Positions 43,428 to 54,900 of a DNA stretch of 64,000 bases are shown here, piece by piece. This DNA comes from Enoplolaimus lenunculus. Lineage: Eukaryota > Nematoda > Enoplea > Enoplida > Thoracostomopsidae. Made by a program: the position numbers and the translations under genes. Each line of letters opens with the position of its first letter. The first letter of the stretch is position 1. Below the pieces are notes generated by a model. It searched no databases. It worked only from the letters and a program-made list of their open reading frames with translations, and was not told the DNA's origin. Location of the stretch: contig JASANG010000411.1 of NCBI GenBank assembly GCA_030248215.1, positions 42,711 through 106,710 of the forward strand, given 5' to 3'.

Positions 43428-43589
43428 TTCATATTTTGCAAATATGGTGAGACGAAATAATTACTGCCCAAGTCAATTTTCTTGAATATAGTCAAATTTA
43501 AACAACCAATCAAAATTAGTCGGGATTCCAGTGGTTGTTTGGTCTGCCCTGAACAGGAATTGTCGTTTGAGCCGTCCCATTCAAAATTT

Positions 43590-43830
43590 GTCGGAGCCGG
43601 AGCTGAGCTAAAATTAGGTCGTTAAAATGATTTTTAATTTGCTAATTTTAGTAAAATACAGGAAATTCGGTTAGTTTTATGTTCATCTAGCAATTTTTTA
43701 TTGTAGATATGCTGTGATTGCTTGAAATGTTAATAAAAATGCGAAATTCACTTAAACTCTGAAAAATTTCAGTGCATCTACGATTTTTTATTTAAAACTT
43801 TATAGAAATGATGTCTCCGCCTCCCCCAGA
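43590..43830. repeat. diverged interior of family K
   Basis: ATATGCTGTGATTGCTTGAA, AATAAAAATGCGAAATTCAC and GAAAAATTTCAGTGCATCTA parallel the middle of the family K copies at 8507 and 26225. Termini lost. Confidence 0.5.
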
Positions 43831-44334
43831 AAATCGACGCTCTGTTCCGGCTCCTGCTTCAGTAGAACTTCTGCTGGAGGTGATAAGATAAGAAAGATAT
43901 TGATTGAGAACCAATCACATACGAAGTGCAAAACCAACACCCCCTGCCCGTCTTCAGCTGACAATTTCGCTAGTGAAACTTTTCATAGTTTTACAAAAAT
44001 GTACGGTTCGGTGTGTTCTGTTTTAACTTTTAATACAATTTTGCCAAGTTAATTGTATTCTGAATTTTTTAAAAATAAATCTTGAACCATAATTTTTGAC
44101 AGCACTTTTACACAGATTTGCTCAAATTAGCAATCTAAACATTAGTTTATTTATGTAATTCCGCTTCACCTCTTGTTTCACCTTAGGTTCCAGCTCTGGC
44201 AACTACTGTTTATCTGCGGTTCAGGCACCGGTATTTTTTTTATACCAACGATTCCACCCTTGCTGGGGCGTATAACGTTTTTGGTCTGTAGTATTATAAA
44301 CACTTAGCTAGTTGAGTGGGAATGTTTCATAATG

Positions 44335-44632
44335 GGTTCTTTTATTTGAAAAAACGTCGGTTTACAAGCTAAATATGTTGACTACAGCTAATGTCGGCAC
44401 GTATGCTTCAGCAAGCCCCATCATTGTATTACGGAACGTCATATATTTAAGGAAGGCACTCGGACCAACCATTTTACCAACCGCTGGTTGAACTAAGTGT
44501 GTCAGTCAAGGTAGGAACCGGGACATCAGACCTTTTTACTAAGCAACTGGAAAAGCGGGCTAGAGCGGGGATCGAACCCTCAGCCTGCGGATTCTTAAAT
44601 CGAGAACTCTACCACTGCACCACGTAGCCTGA
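44335..44632 (-). repeat. tRNA-derived SINE candidate
   Basis: Head: 44629-44558, exactly 72 nt, with A box TGGTGCAGTGGT and B box GGTTCGATCCC in tRNA spacing. Acceptor arms GGCTACG and TCTAGCC pair at five positions plus a wobble. The anticodon stem does not pair, so it is not a working tRNA gene. Downstream follows an unrelated body ending near AAATAAAAGAACCC; the 3' limit is a guess. Its head overlaps the end of the neighbouring open frame. Confidence 0.55.
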
Positions 44633-45182
44633 ACTGTTGCTGTAACCACTGCTGAAGTGGGGTATTACCCGGTTCTGTATTTTGCTGTTGCGCTATTATA
44701 TGCCCAACAGTGTCTCGTTGTTGTGCATCTTGCAGGTTACTATTCGGATAATGATCCGTGTGTACATGTGTTTCTGGTAACTGTGTTACCGCTAATTGTA
44801 GTTGGTTTCGGATACTATCCGTAACCAACTTTTGTATTTCTTTTTCTATTGTATTTTTTATGTTTGCTAATTGTAGGATCTCGCAGCTTTGCGGCAAATG
44901 TGTTTCTGCCGCATATGCGGCTTTTGTTTCTGTTTCCAATAAACTGTCTTGCGTTTTTTCGCTAAGGGCATTTATGTTTATTTCTCGTGGCACCGGTTTT
45001 TTATCAATCGCCACGTTTTTATTTGTGACTATTGTGTCTACTAGTTTTAACATTGTATCCTGATCAATTCCCTTTGGCACTATTGTAGGGGGTTGTGGTT
45101 GTATTGTTTCTCGCCCTATTTGTATTCTGGGCGGTGTTCTGGCAAGTGTCTTGCCTTTTCCTATGGGTTTGAAGTGCGTCAT
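44595..45182 (-). CDS. unrecognised reading frame, Gln/Thr-rich
   Basis: ATG-initiated frame of 195 residues. It has a basic start (FKPIGKGKTLARTPPRIQIG), a central region with helical character (NIKNTIEKEIQKLVTDSIRNQ) and a Gln-rich end that runs into the SINE head. No domain recognised. Codon use is balanced, unlike the AT-driven frames nearby, so it may be a gene or part of a mobile element. It faces away from the frame at 46451. Confidence 0.4.
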   Translation of the reverse strand: MTHFKPIGKGKTLARTPPRIQIGRETIQPQPPTIVPKGIDQDTMLKLVDTIVTNKNVAIDKKPVPREININALSEKTQDSLLETETKAAYAAETHLPQSCEILQLANIKNTIEKEIQKLVTDSIRNQLQLAVTQLPETHVHTDHYPNSNLQDAQQRDTVGHIIAQQQNTEPGNTPLQQWLQQQFRLRGAVVEFSI

Positions 45183-45696
45183 GCAATTATGTTCAATATT
45201 TCCACCATATTAGTTGTAATTTTGTTTGTCTACGTGTTAATATTTGGGAAGGGGGAATTGTATTTTTACTTTGTGTGCTATCCAAATTTTTGGGGTCCAT
45301 TGAGGTATTTTAAAAATTTGTACCGGAGACCATCGTGGTCACCATGTCGGATTTGTATGGATTTAGAGGTGTAGTTGTGTATTTGTGTGCAGAAATATGG
45401 GGGAAAGCAGCACAAAGGAAATCCGAGAACGCTTGGGCTGCAAAAGGTACGGTCGCGATCTCCGGTAATTATTGTAAATGGGTGCTCCCTTACTCGCTCG
45501 CAACAACGACACGGGGAGTAAATTTTATTTACGCGCTACGAAAACTTAGATCAATGTGTTGCCCAAAGGCTAATCTGCGCGCTGCGAAACGCACAATACT
45601 TGATATCTAAGATGCAGCGCCTGCGCAAAATACTAATCCACTAGCTTAAAGCCTGGATTGAATTCTAACTAAATCCCAACAGTAATTTGTACTTAC

Positions 45697-45807
45697 GTTC
45701 AACCGATGCCGTCGTCCGCACAGAAAACCATAAAATGCATAATACTCCCAACAAAACAAAAGCTCCGATAATAATAATGAAAAACCAGTCTTCTCGCCAA
45801 TTCAAAA
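45697..45807 (-). CDS. possible transmembrane exon
   Basis: On the minus strand a 111-bp segment between AATAAG| and GAAC|GTAAGTAC reads WREDWFFIIIIGAFVLLG, then VLCILWFSVRTTASVE. It is one hydrophobic segment followed by a strong donor. No partner exon was identified, so this may be chance in AT-rich sequence. Confidence 0.25.
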
Positions 45808-45869
45808 CTTATTAAACTTCCGCACTGATCTTTGTAAACAAAATGTCAAGAATGATTATGAATTGTTTT

Positions 45870-46071
45870 GGAGGCCAGGCTACCTCCGCCTAATTTGAAT
45901 AAATTAGGCGCCGCGTAAATAAAATCGTCGCCTCCACGCTGTTGTAATAAATACAACAGAAATAACAACATCATAAAATGCGTGGTGATGACTATTTCGT
46001 CATCACCACTATAAATAAATACAAATATAACAACATAACACACGTGGTGATGACAATTTCGTCATCACCAC
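45870..46071. repeat. hairpin cluster between divergent frames
   Basis: Perfect stems: CGCCTAATTT with AAATTAGGCG (45887-45910), CTGTTGTA with TACAACAG (45939-45959), and GTGGTGATGAC with GTCATCACCAC twice (45982-46009 and 46044-46071). The last two hairpins are direct repeats with different 6-nt loops (TATTTC, AATTTC). Confidence 0.7.
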
Positions 46072-46450
46072 TAGCTAAGTCATTCAAAACGCAATAATAA
46101 AAATTAAAATCAAAATTATTATTTCAGGGCCAGACACGCTTAGGTGGGTTCCAGGGGCGGTATTTAGCACAGCTAGGGGAGATTAGTGTGGCGCAGCAGA
46201 CACTACGCCCCCACAATCTGTACCTTTCTTTGTACAAATGTTTCGTAGTAAGCCTTGACAACCGGCCGTGCCGTTGGTAAAGGGCGAGTACGCTAACGTC
46301 ATTGATCCTGAAACACAAGCCGTACACATGAAAATCCGACGTGGTGAGCACGATGGTCTATGATTGATTTAACGGAAAACGGCGAGTTTAAAAGAGATCC
46401 GCTACAAAGCGTAATAAAAATTTTAATACCCTATTATTAGCGCATTCAAA

Positions 46451-46781
46451 ATGCCCTTAAAACCAATACATGTTCGGTTATTGGTAAACAAAGCACAAAC
46501 TAGAAGAGGTACTAGAAGTATGACACGGAAAACACAACAAAGGCTAGTAACAGAATTAACTGAATCCCCCCAGGTACAACCGAAACTAACGGAAACAGAA
46601 CAAACTCAGAACCTAATACCTAATTTACAGTTGCCTGGTACATTTGGTCAATTGTACCCAATAACACGATGCACAGACATATCCGCATCATCGGTACAGC
46701 ACCAAGCAGCCGTGCGGAGCACGGAAAATCCAATAAGTAGTATATATTCCACGGAAACGGCTATCGACTACATAACACAGG
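46451..46781 (+). CDS. unrecognised reading frame, interrupted by a MITE
   Basis: ATG at 46451. The visible part is basic and Gln/Thr-rich (MPLKPIHVRLLVNKAQTRRG at its start; MTRKTQQRLVTELTE follows). It is open for 110 codons up to a MITE at 46782. The frame after the MITE (47193-47520) is of similar composition and contains CPNIGC. No domain recognised. The low-hydrophobic, Gln/Thr-rich style resembles the frame at 44595. Confidence 0.4.
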
Positions 46782-47184
46782 CAGGGTGCAACCGGAATTA
46801 CAATTTACCGGAACCGGAACCGGAATTTGAAAATTTTACCGGAACCGGAACCGGAAAATGAAAAATGCATTTCACCAAAAATTTCATTTTAATCTTATTT
46901 TTTGCTCTATTATTTGTGAAATAACCTTAGTCGAACATAGCTATATATTTTATTTGTTGTATTTTAGATTTTCATCATCGACTGAAGTGAAATCCACCAT
47001 CAATGGCTTATATTCGGAGTACAAGTGGCTTTCAAAAGAGATTCCTAAAAATTAGCAAAGTTAAGAAAACGGCCAAATTATAATACCGGAATTTTTAAAT
47101 CCGGTAAAAATTTACCGGAACCGGAACCGGAAGGTGAAAAAATGCCGGAACCGGAACCAGAACCGGAATTCCGGTTGCACCCTG
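46782..47184. mobile_element. hAT-type MITE, CAGGGTGCAA family (403 bp)
   Basis: CAGGGTGCAACCGGAATT at the left and AATTCCGGTTGCACCCTG at the right are exact inverse ends. A perfect 8-bp duplication AACACAGG (46774-46781 and 47185-47192) flanks it. Subterminal GGAACCGG units repeat on both sides. The insertion is in an open frame. The clean termini and duplication argue for a young insertion. Confidence 0.95.
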
Positions 47185-47192
47185 AACACAGG

Positions 47193-47520
47193 AACATACG
47201 GATATGTCTGTTACAAAACTAGACACATAGTAAGACGGAATTTAAAAATGTCACGTAATAATACGGATATAACGAATACCTTGACAAAGCATTTCGAAAC
47301 CACGGGTATAAAATATCCGGAGTTTCCTATACGACAAAAATCAGACATGATAACGCCGGTAATACAACAGCCGTCATACGTAACAAAACAAAGTCTAACA
47401 TACCCGTACGTATGCCCAAACATCGGTTGCCAACTGAAAATTGTAATACAACCATCAATAACGTCAATTTGGAAATTACTCGTAGCTAACTATTCGTTTA
47501 TCGGTTTAAAAGGGTTGTAG
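47193..47520 (+). CDS. unrecognised open frame after the MITE
   Basis: About 109 codons, ending at 47520, with VCPNIGCQLKIV and a basic stretch KTRHIVRRNLKMSRN. The composition resembles the frame before the MITE. Nothing identifies the product. Confidence 0.35.
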
Positions 47521-47544
47521 ACAATTTATTCAGATTCCTCGCCC

Positions 47545-47690
47545 CCGAAAACCCACTATTGCAGAAATTAGATTGCTTGTAACCCTAATAATTAGTTAAA
47601 CATTGTAAAAACGCCTAATTTAGGCGCATCAATTATGCTTATATGCAAATTATCTATTAGCTAAGTTTCATAGCGAAACTTTATTCAGCA
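47545..47690 (-). repeat. fragment of the 29-kb tandem-repeat element
   Basis: TTGTAACCCTAATAATTAG, GCCTAATTTAGGC, ATATGCAAATTATC and TAGCTAAG match the units at 29310-29960 in reverse orientation; AGTTTCATAGCGAAACTTT resembles its terminus. Confidence 0.55.
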
Positions 47691-47699
47691 GACACAGGG

Positions 47700-48990
47700 A
47701 TGGGAGTCTCGGACTCGGCAAGTCTCGGGATTTGGCAGGTCTCGGTCTGTTCCGTACAATCTGTCAAAGATTGATAAACATTTGCGTGATCTCCATCAAC
47801 GTGTTAAACGAGCACGTTTGGTGGAGCGGTTGGCGGGCTTGTAAAAACCAAGAAATTGGGATTTGGGGGGTGGGAGGAAGTGTGGGGGGGTTAAAATGTT
47901 CTTCAAATACGAATCATTTTGCATGTATTATGTCATGTGCACATTTAGCGGCCGACAATGCGACAATTGGTATTGAAAATGTGGATGGAGATTTTGCATT
48001 TAATCCACCTACTTTGGTTTTTCTTTAGACAAATAGACTGGACTCCATCATGCGGCTACGACTAAACGTAGCTGACATGAAGAAATTTGACTTTACTGCT
48101 GCTTATCAACGGCGGATAAGTGATACAGTTCGTGGGCGCTGCAAAATAAGGAAAGAATCCGGCGAGCCATCTAACTTCCGGAGCATCTGCTTCCACAGAA
48201 CCACCAGAGATTGAGTTTGCCGGATTTGAAGAAGATGAAGTAAATGAAGGGCAACTGGACATGAATTTCGAGAAGTTTTAAACAGGTGTTTTCAATTTTT
48301 GTTTCACTCTAAGGTGTGCAAATTAATGTGCAAAATTAAGTCTAGGTTGTTCAAAATTAAGTTTACGTGTGCTAAAGCACACTATTTTGCACAAAAACCC
48401 TGGTTGCATGGGAACAGAATCTACAGCAGATGACGACGTTTTCAAATTCACCCCTTGAATTGACTATCGAAAGCTCTGACACTTCGGCGACAACCCAAGT
48501 CACCGGTGCTACACCTCGCCAAGGAAAAATCTGCTGCGACTGCAACATACCTGCATTGCCGTCTTATCCGATTCCGCCTAACTACACATTACGTCTCCGG
48601 TGGGATCTTGTGTCTGACACGATTTCTACAAAGTGCTCTGGGAAATTCTTCACGCGGGCCTGGCAGTCGCGCACCCATTCGTGGCAGAGGATCAAGAGCA
48701 CCTATCACAAAGAAAGACGAGAGAAGAAAAACTGATCACTGCAATGCAAAAAAGAAGGTAAAAATCTGCAGTAAAAGCGATGGGCCGAAAACGTGAAACA
48801 ACGCACCCTATTAGTTCAAGTGATGTTTTATCGAACCCCTCGGCCGAGACCACAGGTCTCGGTCTCGGTAGGTTGGGTCGCGGTCTTGTTTTTTTGACCA
48901 AGATCGCCCGTCTCTACCCCAAACATGGGCTACGGGGAGGTCATGATAAAATAAAGACTTCAAAGCTAGATGTTTATATAATTGCCGTAA
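47700..48990. other. transposon flank with GTCTCGG repeats
   Basis: 47704-47755 repeats GTCTCGG-type units, and 48840-48890 has the same motif in both orientations (GAGACCACAGGTCTCGG). They could be subterminal repeats of one element reaching into the transposase region. Several short frames are present (e.g. 48506-48796, Arg/Gly/Lys-rich) without a recognised domain. Confidence 0.35.
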
Positions 48991-49041
48991 ATACAGATTA
49001 AATGAAACTGTCATCATTGGACGCCCCATTTTCCCGTACTC

Positions 49042-50490
49042 TTGCATGAATTTTCTGCAAACAAGACATTTCGAAGGGTCTTTGATAACGAATTCAACTA
49101 TTCATTTGCTCCACGAAAGAAGGATATTTGCGATACATGCCATGCATACGATATAGCAACGGATGACCAAAAAATTGCCCTCGAACGCGATTATAGCGCT
49201 CATCTCGGGCGGAAACAGCAGGCGTACGATTCAAAGCGTGATGACACGGCTATAGCTAAAAACAATCCGGAAGGTGTGACCGCTACCTTCGACATGGAAA
49301 AAATTCTGATTACGCCGTGTACCCTGGTCAGCAATATGCATTATCGTAGTACATTATCAACGTTCAATTTTACAATATGGGACAACGGTACCAAACATGT
49401 TCTTTGTTGTCGTTTGGAACGAGACAAAAGCAAAAAAAGGTCTGCGGAGACTGCTACTGCACTATTTCTCTGGCTTCGGTCCCTTCCATCCTCTGTTCGT
49501 CGCGTCATTTTGTATAGTGACACCGCGGCCGGTCCAAACCGAAATCTGGCGATTTCGGACATGTTTTTATATTTCTTGGCAACTTCGAACGATTCGCCGA
49601 TTGAATCCATATGAGATAATATTTTTTCTTCAGTAGTTACAATGATTTTCTTGAGCACACATTATCACGGTTGCTGCATGTAAGCAATTGTTTCTCAGTT
49701 CATGGAGTCCGGCCATAGTCACATCGAGTGTGACACCGCTCATTCACAAATCGAGCGTCTTTCGAAAAAGAATGATTTACGTGCCTTCCGACTGAATTTA
49801 GATAATGCAAGAACTTGGTTTTAGCGTTTGGAGCCAGATATTAGCGATTGCAAAGATTTTCCAGCATTAGCAAAGCGATTGTTGTCGAACCGAACAACTT
49901 GCGACGATAGAACAACATTAAACTGGTTACAATTTAAACACATGTTTGATACGAAAACAGAACTACAAGTGTGTTACTTATAATTTTTCCACCCATAAAT
50001 AATTCTTGCAATTTTCGCTGATCGTGAGCAAACTCTTCGTAGATTATTATCCTAACCCGATACCAAATTTTTTGACGAGTTTAGATATTGCCATCTCCTA
50101 AAGTTCAGTATTCTTTACGCAAACTTCCACTGCACTGAAATAGTCTATTAAAATTCAAATAATGTCTATTCGCAACTATTATAGGGTATAGAGAGTCCAG
50201 TGACATTGTTTTAGCTTACAATTTCTTTCAACGTTTTAGGCTATTTTCGTGAAAACGAAATCGCAGAAGTTCAGTTCAAACGTATACCGACTGATCGTGA
50301 GCAGACCAGGCGTGAAAGTGTGGAACTATGGTCCGAACCGCATTCAAAGTACAGCACGACAATTCTGCCCATTTCAAAAAAGAAATTGAACGATATATCA
50401 TTAATGGCGCAGATATTTGTGCCAGCATTCGAACGAAGATTTTATAACACTCTATTGGCTGATGCGGCAATGGACTGTGATGACGATTGA
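49042..50490 (+). pseudogene. DUF7869-like DNA transposon transposase, decayed
   Basis: 49042-49614 reads ICDTCHAYDIA, TATFDMEKILITPC, MHYRSTLSTFNF and VILYSDTAAGPNRN, in the order typical of DUF7869-type transposases (a cysteine knuckle, FDLQ..LPTP, RQLSTYN, SD..GGQNRN). A later piece (49699-49818) has FMESGHSHIECDTAHSQIER, matching the SGH.H.E.D..H..IE signature. The last piece (50241-50490) has LPISKKKLNDISLMAQIFVP and ends in TGA. The acidic residues in FDME, YSDT and HIECD are the likely catalytic set. A TAG interrupts the second piece near 49822, and 49615-49698 changes frame unless introns lie there; CGTTTTAG before 50241 is a plausible acceptor. Probably a dead copy or an intron-bearing one. 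No terminal repeats were secured. Confidence 0.6.
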
Positions 50491-51984
50491 CTAACCGACC
50501 GATTGTTTTTCCTATTTTTTTGTTGTAAGTGCGTTTTTTACTTTTCATCAGACAGTAAAAAGGAAGTAAAGCATCTTTATATGTATTAACCGAGGACAGT
50601 AAAAAGGGTGTAACTGGCAATATTGTTGGAAATTTCTTCTTGCCTATAACTTCAAATTACGTGGAATTTAGTCAAGCACATGCCTTTTTTGTTATAATTA
50701 ACATACGGAAAAACTTTTTGCCATATATTCTGCCGATCTGAAATAAAAAAGTTTTTTGTACTTTTGTCAAAAGTTTAGATTTTTAATTTGCGACCTTTTT
50801 ACTGGCAAGCGTCGATATGTTGGCTACACTAGACCCAACTACCAAGACCTAGTTGGGTCTACTCCTCGGTCAATTCTGGACCGTTACGTACCAGAAATAA
50901 AAGTGAATTTTTCTAACAAAGTTTTGAACGCGTTTTATCGTATCTCTGTGTTGTTCTTGCATAATGTATTGTTGTATCTGGTTAAATTTATTTATTATAG
51001 TCAATGCGGGCGCCACCCTTACCCCAGTTACTCGAAAATACGCCGTCACACTCGTGCCTCGTGAAATTTGATTAAATTGGGCTGCTGTGTCAGTGCTGCA
51101 GAGATGACCGGCCACGGTATCGGTAAATTTTTATCCGTTACCGAAAATAAAAATAAGATTATTTTAAGAAAAGTGTTCAATATTTTTATCTGCTCTGAAT
51201 TGCCGTTTCAACTTTCACTTTAGTCACAAAACACCCTCAGTACAACACTTATTCAAAGCTATACTGTTTTTATCCCGATTTTTAACATATTGGAGATGTT
51301 ATAAATGCGGATGGTCATTCATTATTTAGAAATCTGTTTGTATGACTACCATAAGAAAACATGCAATCCAGACGCTTATTCTAAAGAGCGATTTGATTCA
51401 ATTTTGCTTATCAAAATTCGACGAATGGGTCGCAAACGGGAAACCAGCACTTGGCGAAAACAATTGAAACAGTGAAGATATTACGGATACAATTTTGCGA
51501 CATTCCTGACGCGTCTAAAGTAGCGGAACTGTTGGCCAGAACTTTGGTACTGCATACGTGATTGGTCCCCCCTGATTCATATTGTTGCTGTCTTTACCAT
51601 AATTCAAAATTAAGAAATTCGTCAAGAAAACGCCACTTTAGTTTTTGAAACGTACGAATCGTCATTACCGATAGGAATTTCTAATGAGAAAATACCATAT
51701 TGAATAGTGGAGCTGGGCAGTAAAACGTTGCACTTCTCTCCCGCAAGCGGAACTTACGTTAAACCCAACTTACGAGATATTGTGTGTCTAAAACAGCACT
51801 ATGTAGGTTTCGCCTACAATAGCCGGCAGTCAGGGAAAACATGATATTGTTTTGGCTAAAAATTTCTTGACGCGGGTCTAGCGTCCAGAGCATCTGTTTA
51901 AAAGATCGAGACCTTTGCAAACATAAACAAAATATTTTGATCCATTATCTGCGTTTAGTTCAAAATAATAGTATACGTATATAG
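50491..51984. other. upstream flank of LIG4
   Basis: No convincing exon. A frame around 51340-51465 (HAIQTLILKSDLIQFCL) is short and unplaced. AATAAAAAAG near 50742 could be a polyadenylation signal for an upstream transcript. Confidence 0.3.
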
Positions 51985-51993
51985 ATGAAATGA
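51985..51993 (+). promoter_or_regulatory. minimal upstream ORF overlapping the LIG4 start
   Basis: ATG AAA TGA at 51985-51993 overlaps the LIG4 ATG (51990-51992) in another frame. If the transcript includes it, a two-codon uORF ends across the start codon and could tune initiation. TATATAG directly before it resembles a splice acceptor, so the leader may be joined from elsewhere. Confidence 0.3.
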
Positions 51994-54900
51994 CAGACAA
52001 CACTGTGGCTGCAAAAGTGTCATTCTGGGATTTCTGCAAAGCACTCGACGCAATAATTTTACGGCGAAAACTTGACGCCAAACGCGATGTACTTCGAAAG
52101 TTGATTTCAAATTGGAGGGACTGGCATGCAAAGCTGCATTCGTCAAAAACGGTAAAAGACTTGCTAAGTGAGAGTTGCTTAATCTGCGGGTGTGTGATTA
52201 AAAATAAGCTCTGCGCGTAGTTTTGTTTTGTGGAATTCACTCATTTTTGCATACGCATAGCTGAATCTTGCAATCGAGAGCGCTTTCGAAACCAAGGCAG
52301 TATGTAGTAGTTCGACAATTTTGTTACTAGTTTGATTTTTGTGAATTTACTATTTTGTCTTTGGACTTTGCGTACGTACTCTTTTAGGACGATTCTTTTT
52401 ATCCGGCTATGAGATTACTGCTTCCTGCGTATGATAAAGAGCGAGGAGCATATGGGATCAAAGAAGTAAGTTAAAGTAACCGTAACTTTTAAATATGCAG
52501 TGTTGCTGGCGTGTGCAAGGTTATGTAACGATGAAATATAAATATATATTACGTATATACATTATTTAATTGAAAATGTATACATTATATATTTCCCGTG
52601 GAGACTGCATTTCATTTGTTATGTGCTAGCTTTTAGTTTTAGTAGTTCTGACTCTGAACCTGAAGTATGTACTTAATCTTTTATACTTGCCAGGATTACA
52701 TCGAGCATTATCACTCGGATGCCTAATTTTTGCATAGCTGTTTCGGTTTTTATCCGGACACTAACGTGTAATGCAGATGGTCCTTTTTTGACGTGTACGT
52801 ATGGTATATATGAGTAAATGTATGTTATATAAACTGTCTATATACATTTATATATTTAATAGTATTTGATTTTAGCATGTGTTGGCGTTGAAACTGATTG
52901 ATCGCTTGGGGATGGATCGAAACGCGCCTGATTCACTGCGACTTTTGAAGTACCGTGCGCCTGCGTTTACTTCTGCGGTGATTGCCGTGATGTTTGTTTA
53001 GAGTTTTTTATTAATTGGCAGTTTTGAATGTATAGTGTTTCAGTAGCGGTGCTGAACAATGAATTGCATATTTTTGCTGGTTCTCTTTGTAGTCAACAGT
53101 GGCCTGGAATCTCTTTGACTTAACATAATGCCGTCTAACCAGTGCGTCTGAAACTGTCAATAAAAAATTTTGAATGTCCTTTATGTCCATTAACAACAAT
53201 GTATATTTATGCGCACACACGAGCCGTAATGTGATATTTTGTAATTCATGAAGCATATACAACTTTACATCAGGTCTAGGCATTAGCAGACGTTAAGAGT
53301 AAAAGTAACTAACTTTTGGTCATGTTCAATAGAAGCCAATTGTGCGCCTTTTTACATTTGTGTACATTTTTTTGATAGGAATTGTCATTTCCGAATACTG
53401 CATGTTAAAGATGAAGTAGTCAGTAATTTAGTTTTTTATTAGATCAGAGACAGTTAAGTGGTTTCTTTGTATTAAGTGCCATTTTTGTTGTTAGAATACA
53501 GCGGATTTTGGAACTCTTGTATATGAAGTTTTATCGTCGAGGATCGGTGATGAAAGTGTGAAAAAGTTGTCAATTGCACAAGTAAACGAACATCTTAATG
53601 CTCTGGCTGATGGTTATACAAATAAAGATAAAGGTAAAATAGTTTCAGATTGTCTGTGCAAGTTGAACTGTAGGTATGGCAGATGTGAACAGTTATATAT
53701 GTAGTTTTTCAGTTTTGTTAGTGTGGCGCTATTCTTTTCACAATTTTATTGTGATCCGACGTCGTGCGTCATGTTGAAGAAAGAAATAAGCTTGCGATTG
53801 GGCACAGTCACAGATGACGTCGCATAAATACAGCGGCACCATAAGACTTAACAGGATTGGTTTAAATTTTAGGCTTGGTCGACAAACATCTACAAGAACT
53901 GTTAAAATCAACATCAGCGACAGAAATGAAGTGGCTCAGTAGAATAATTTTGAAACAAATGAGGGTATGATGAATAAGTCCTGCTTTGTTTGCAGTTTTT
54001 GTGCTGTTATGTTAGATGAATGCATATTATCGTTCGGGTTTCGGTTTAATGTTAAATTGAAACAGTCTCAGTTGGCCACAATACTATATTTATTTTCTAA
54101 ATATCCCGTAGTAATTTGTTGTGAAACAAACCCGATATCGGTTACGAAGACACTTATGTCCGAGGGTTTGCTACTGCCGGTGTAGGCCTCCACGTGGCCA
54201 AGTCCCGACAGATTTCGATTTGTCACCGTCGTTCAATCCTATCCTTCGAGTTTTTGCACCCCGGTTGTGTTTTTACAGTCAAAAGTATTTTTTGGACGTT
54301 AAGTAATTTTTTGTATAATGCTCCAATTATAATGTAACAGATAAGTGTTAAAGTGTGTTTATATGTTAGATACGAGCAATCAGGTATCGTTAAAAGAGTT
54401 TTCGTTAAAACAGTCATTTTGTTGGTAAGAAATTTGCATCCTCCCCCGCTCAACAAGGTTCGGATGAAACTCCAACCACTCCGTCGGAGACTAGCGAATG
54501 CCCAGTATTTAGTTGTTTGGTTTCATTGTTTGGCAGCCTCATATTCAGTATCCAGACCAGAATTCAGAAGAGGGTTACATTTTATAAAAATTTCGAAAGG
54601 GGTATCTAGTGTCAATAGCTATGGGACATATCAGTTATGGTTTTTGTTCTTGTGTTTTTATAGGATTATTTTGGTTGCGGTTTCTGCTTTCTAGTAGATA
54701 TTAGATAATCGCATCTGTTCCTGTAGGATAATGACATTTTCAGCTTGGATTGTCAGAATCAGGCATGCTGAAATTGTTTCATCCAGAAGCCGACAAATTA
54801 TTTGACGTTAACACTAATTTACTGAAAGTATGCCAGCTGTTGCATGACGTTAACACGAAACTCGATCAAGTCCAAGTTGAATTGTTTTCGCCATTTCGAC

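Noticed and set aside
44558-44629. Functional tRNA gene
   Set aside because: Anticodon stem does not pair and acceptor and T stems have mismatches.
45093-45374. 93-codon plus-strand frame with a hydrophobic stretch
   Set aside because: Overlaps the start of the opposite-strand frame at 44595-45182; hydrophobic content is explained by T-rich sequence.
44335-47520. LTR retroelement or other capsid-bearing element
   Set aside because: No long terminal repeats, polymerase, protease or integrase signature could be seen; the Gln/Thr-rich frames alone do not suffice.
51878-52240. 120-codon minus-strand frame
   Set aside because: Antisense to LIG4 exon 1, whose homology is clear.
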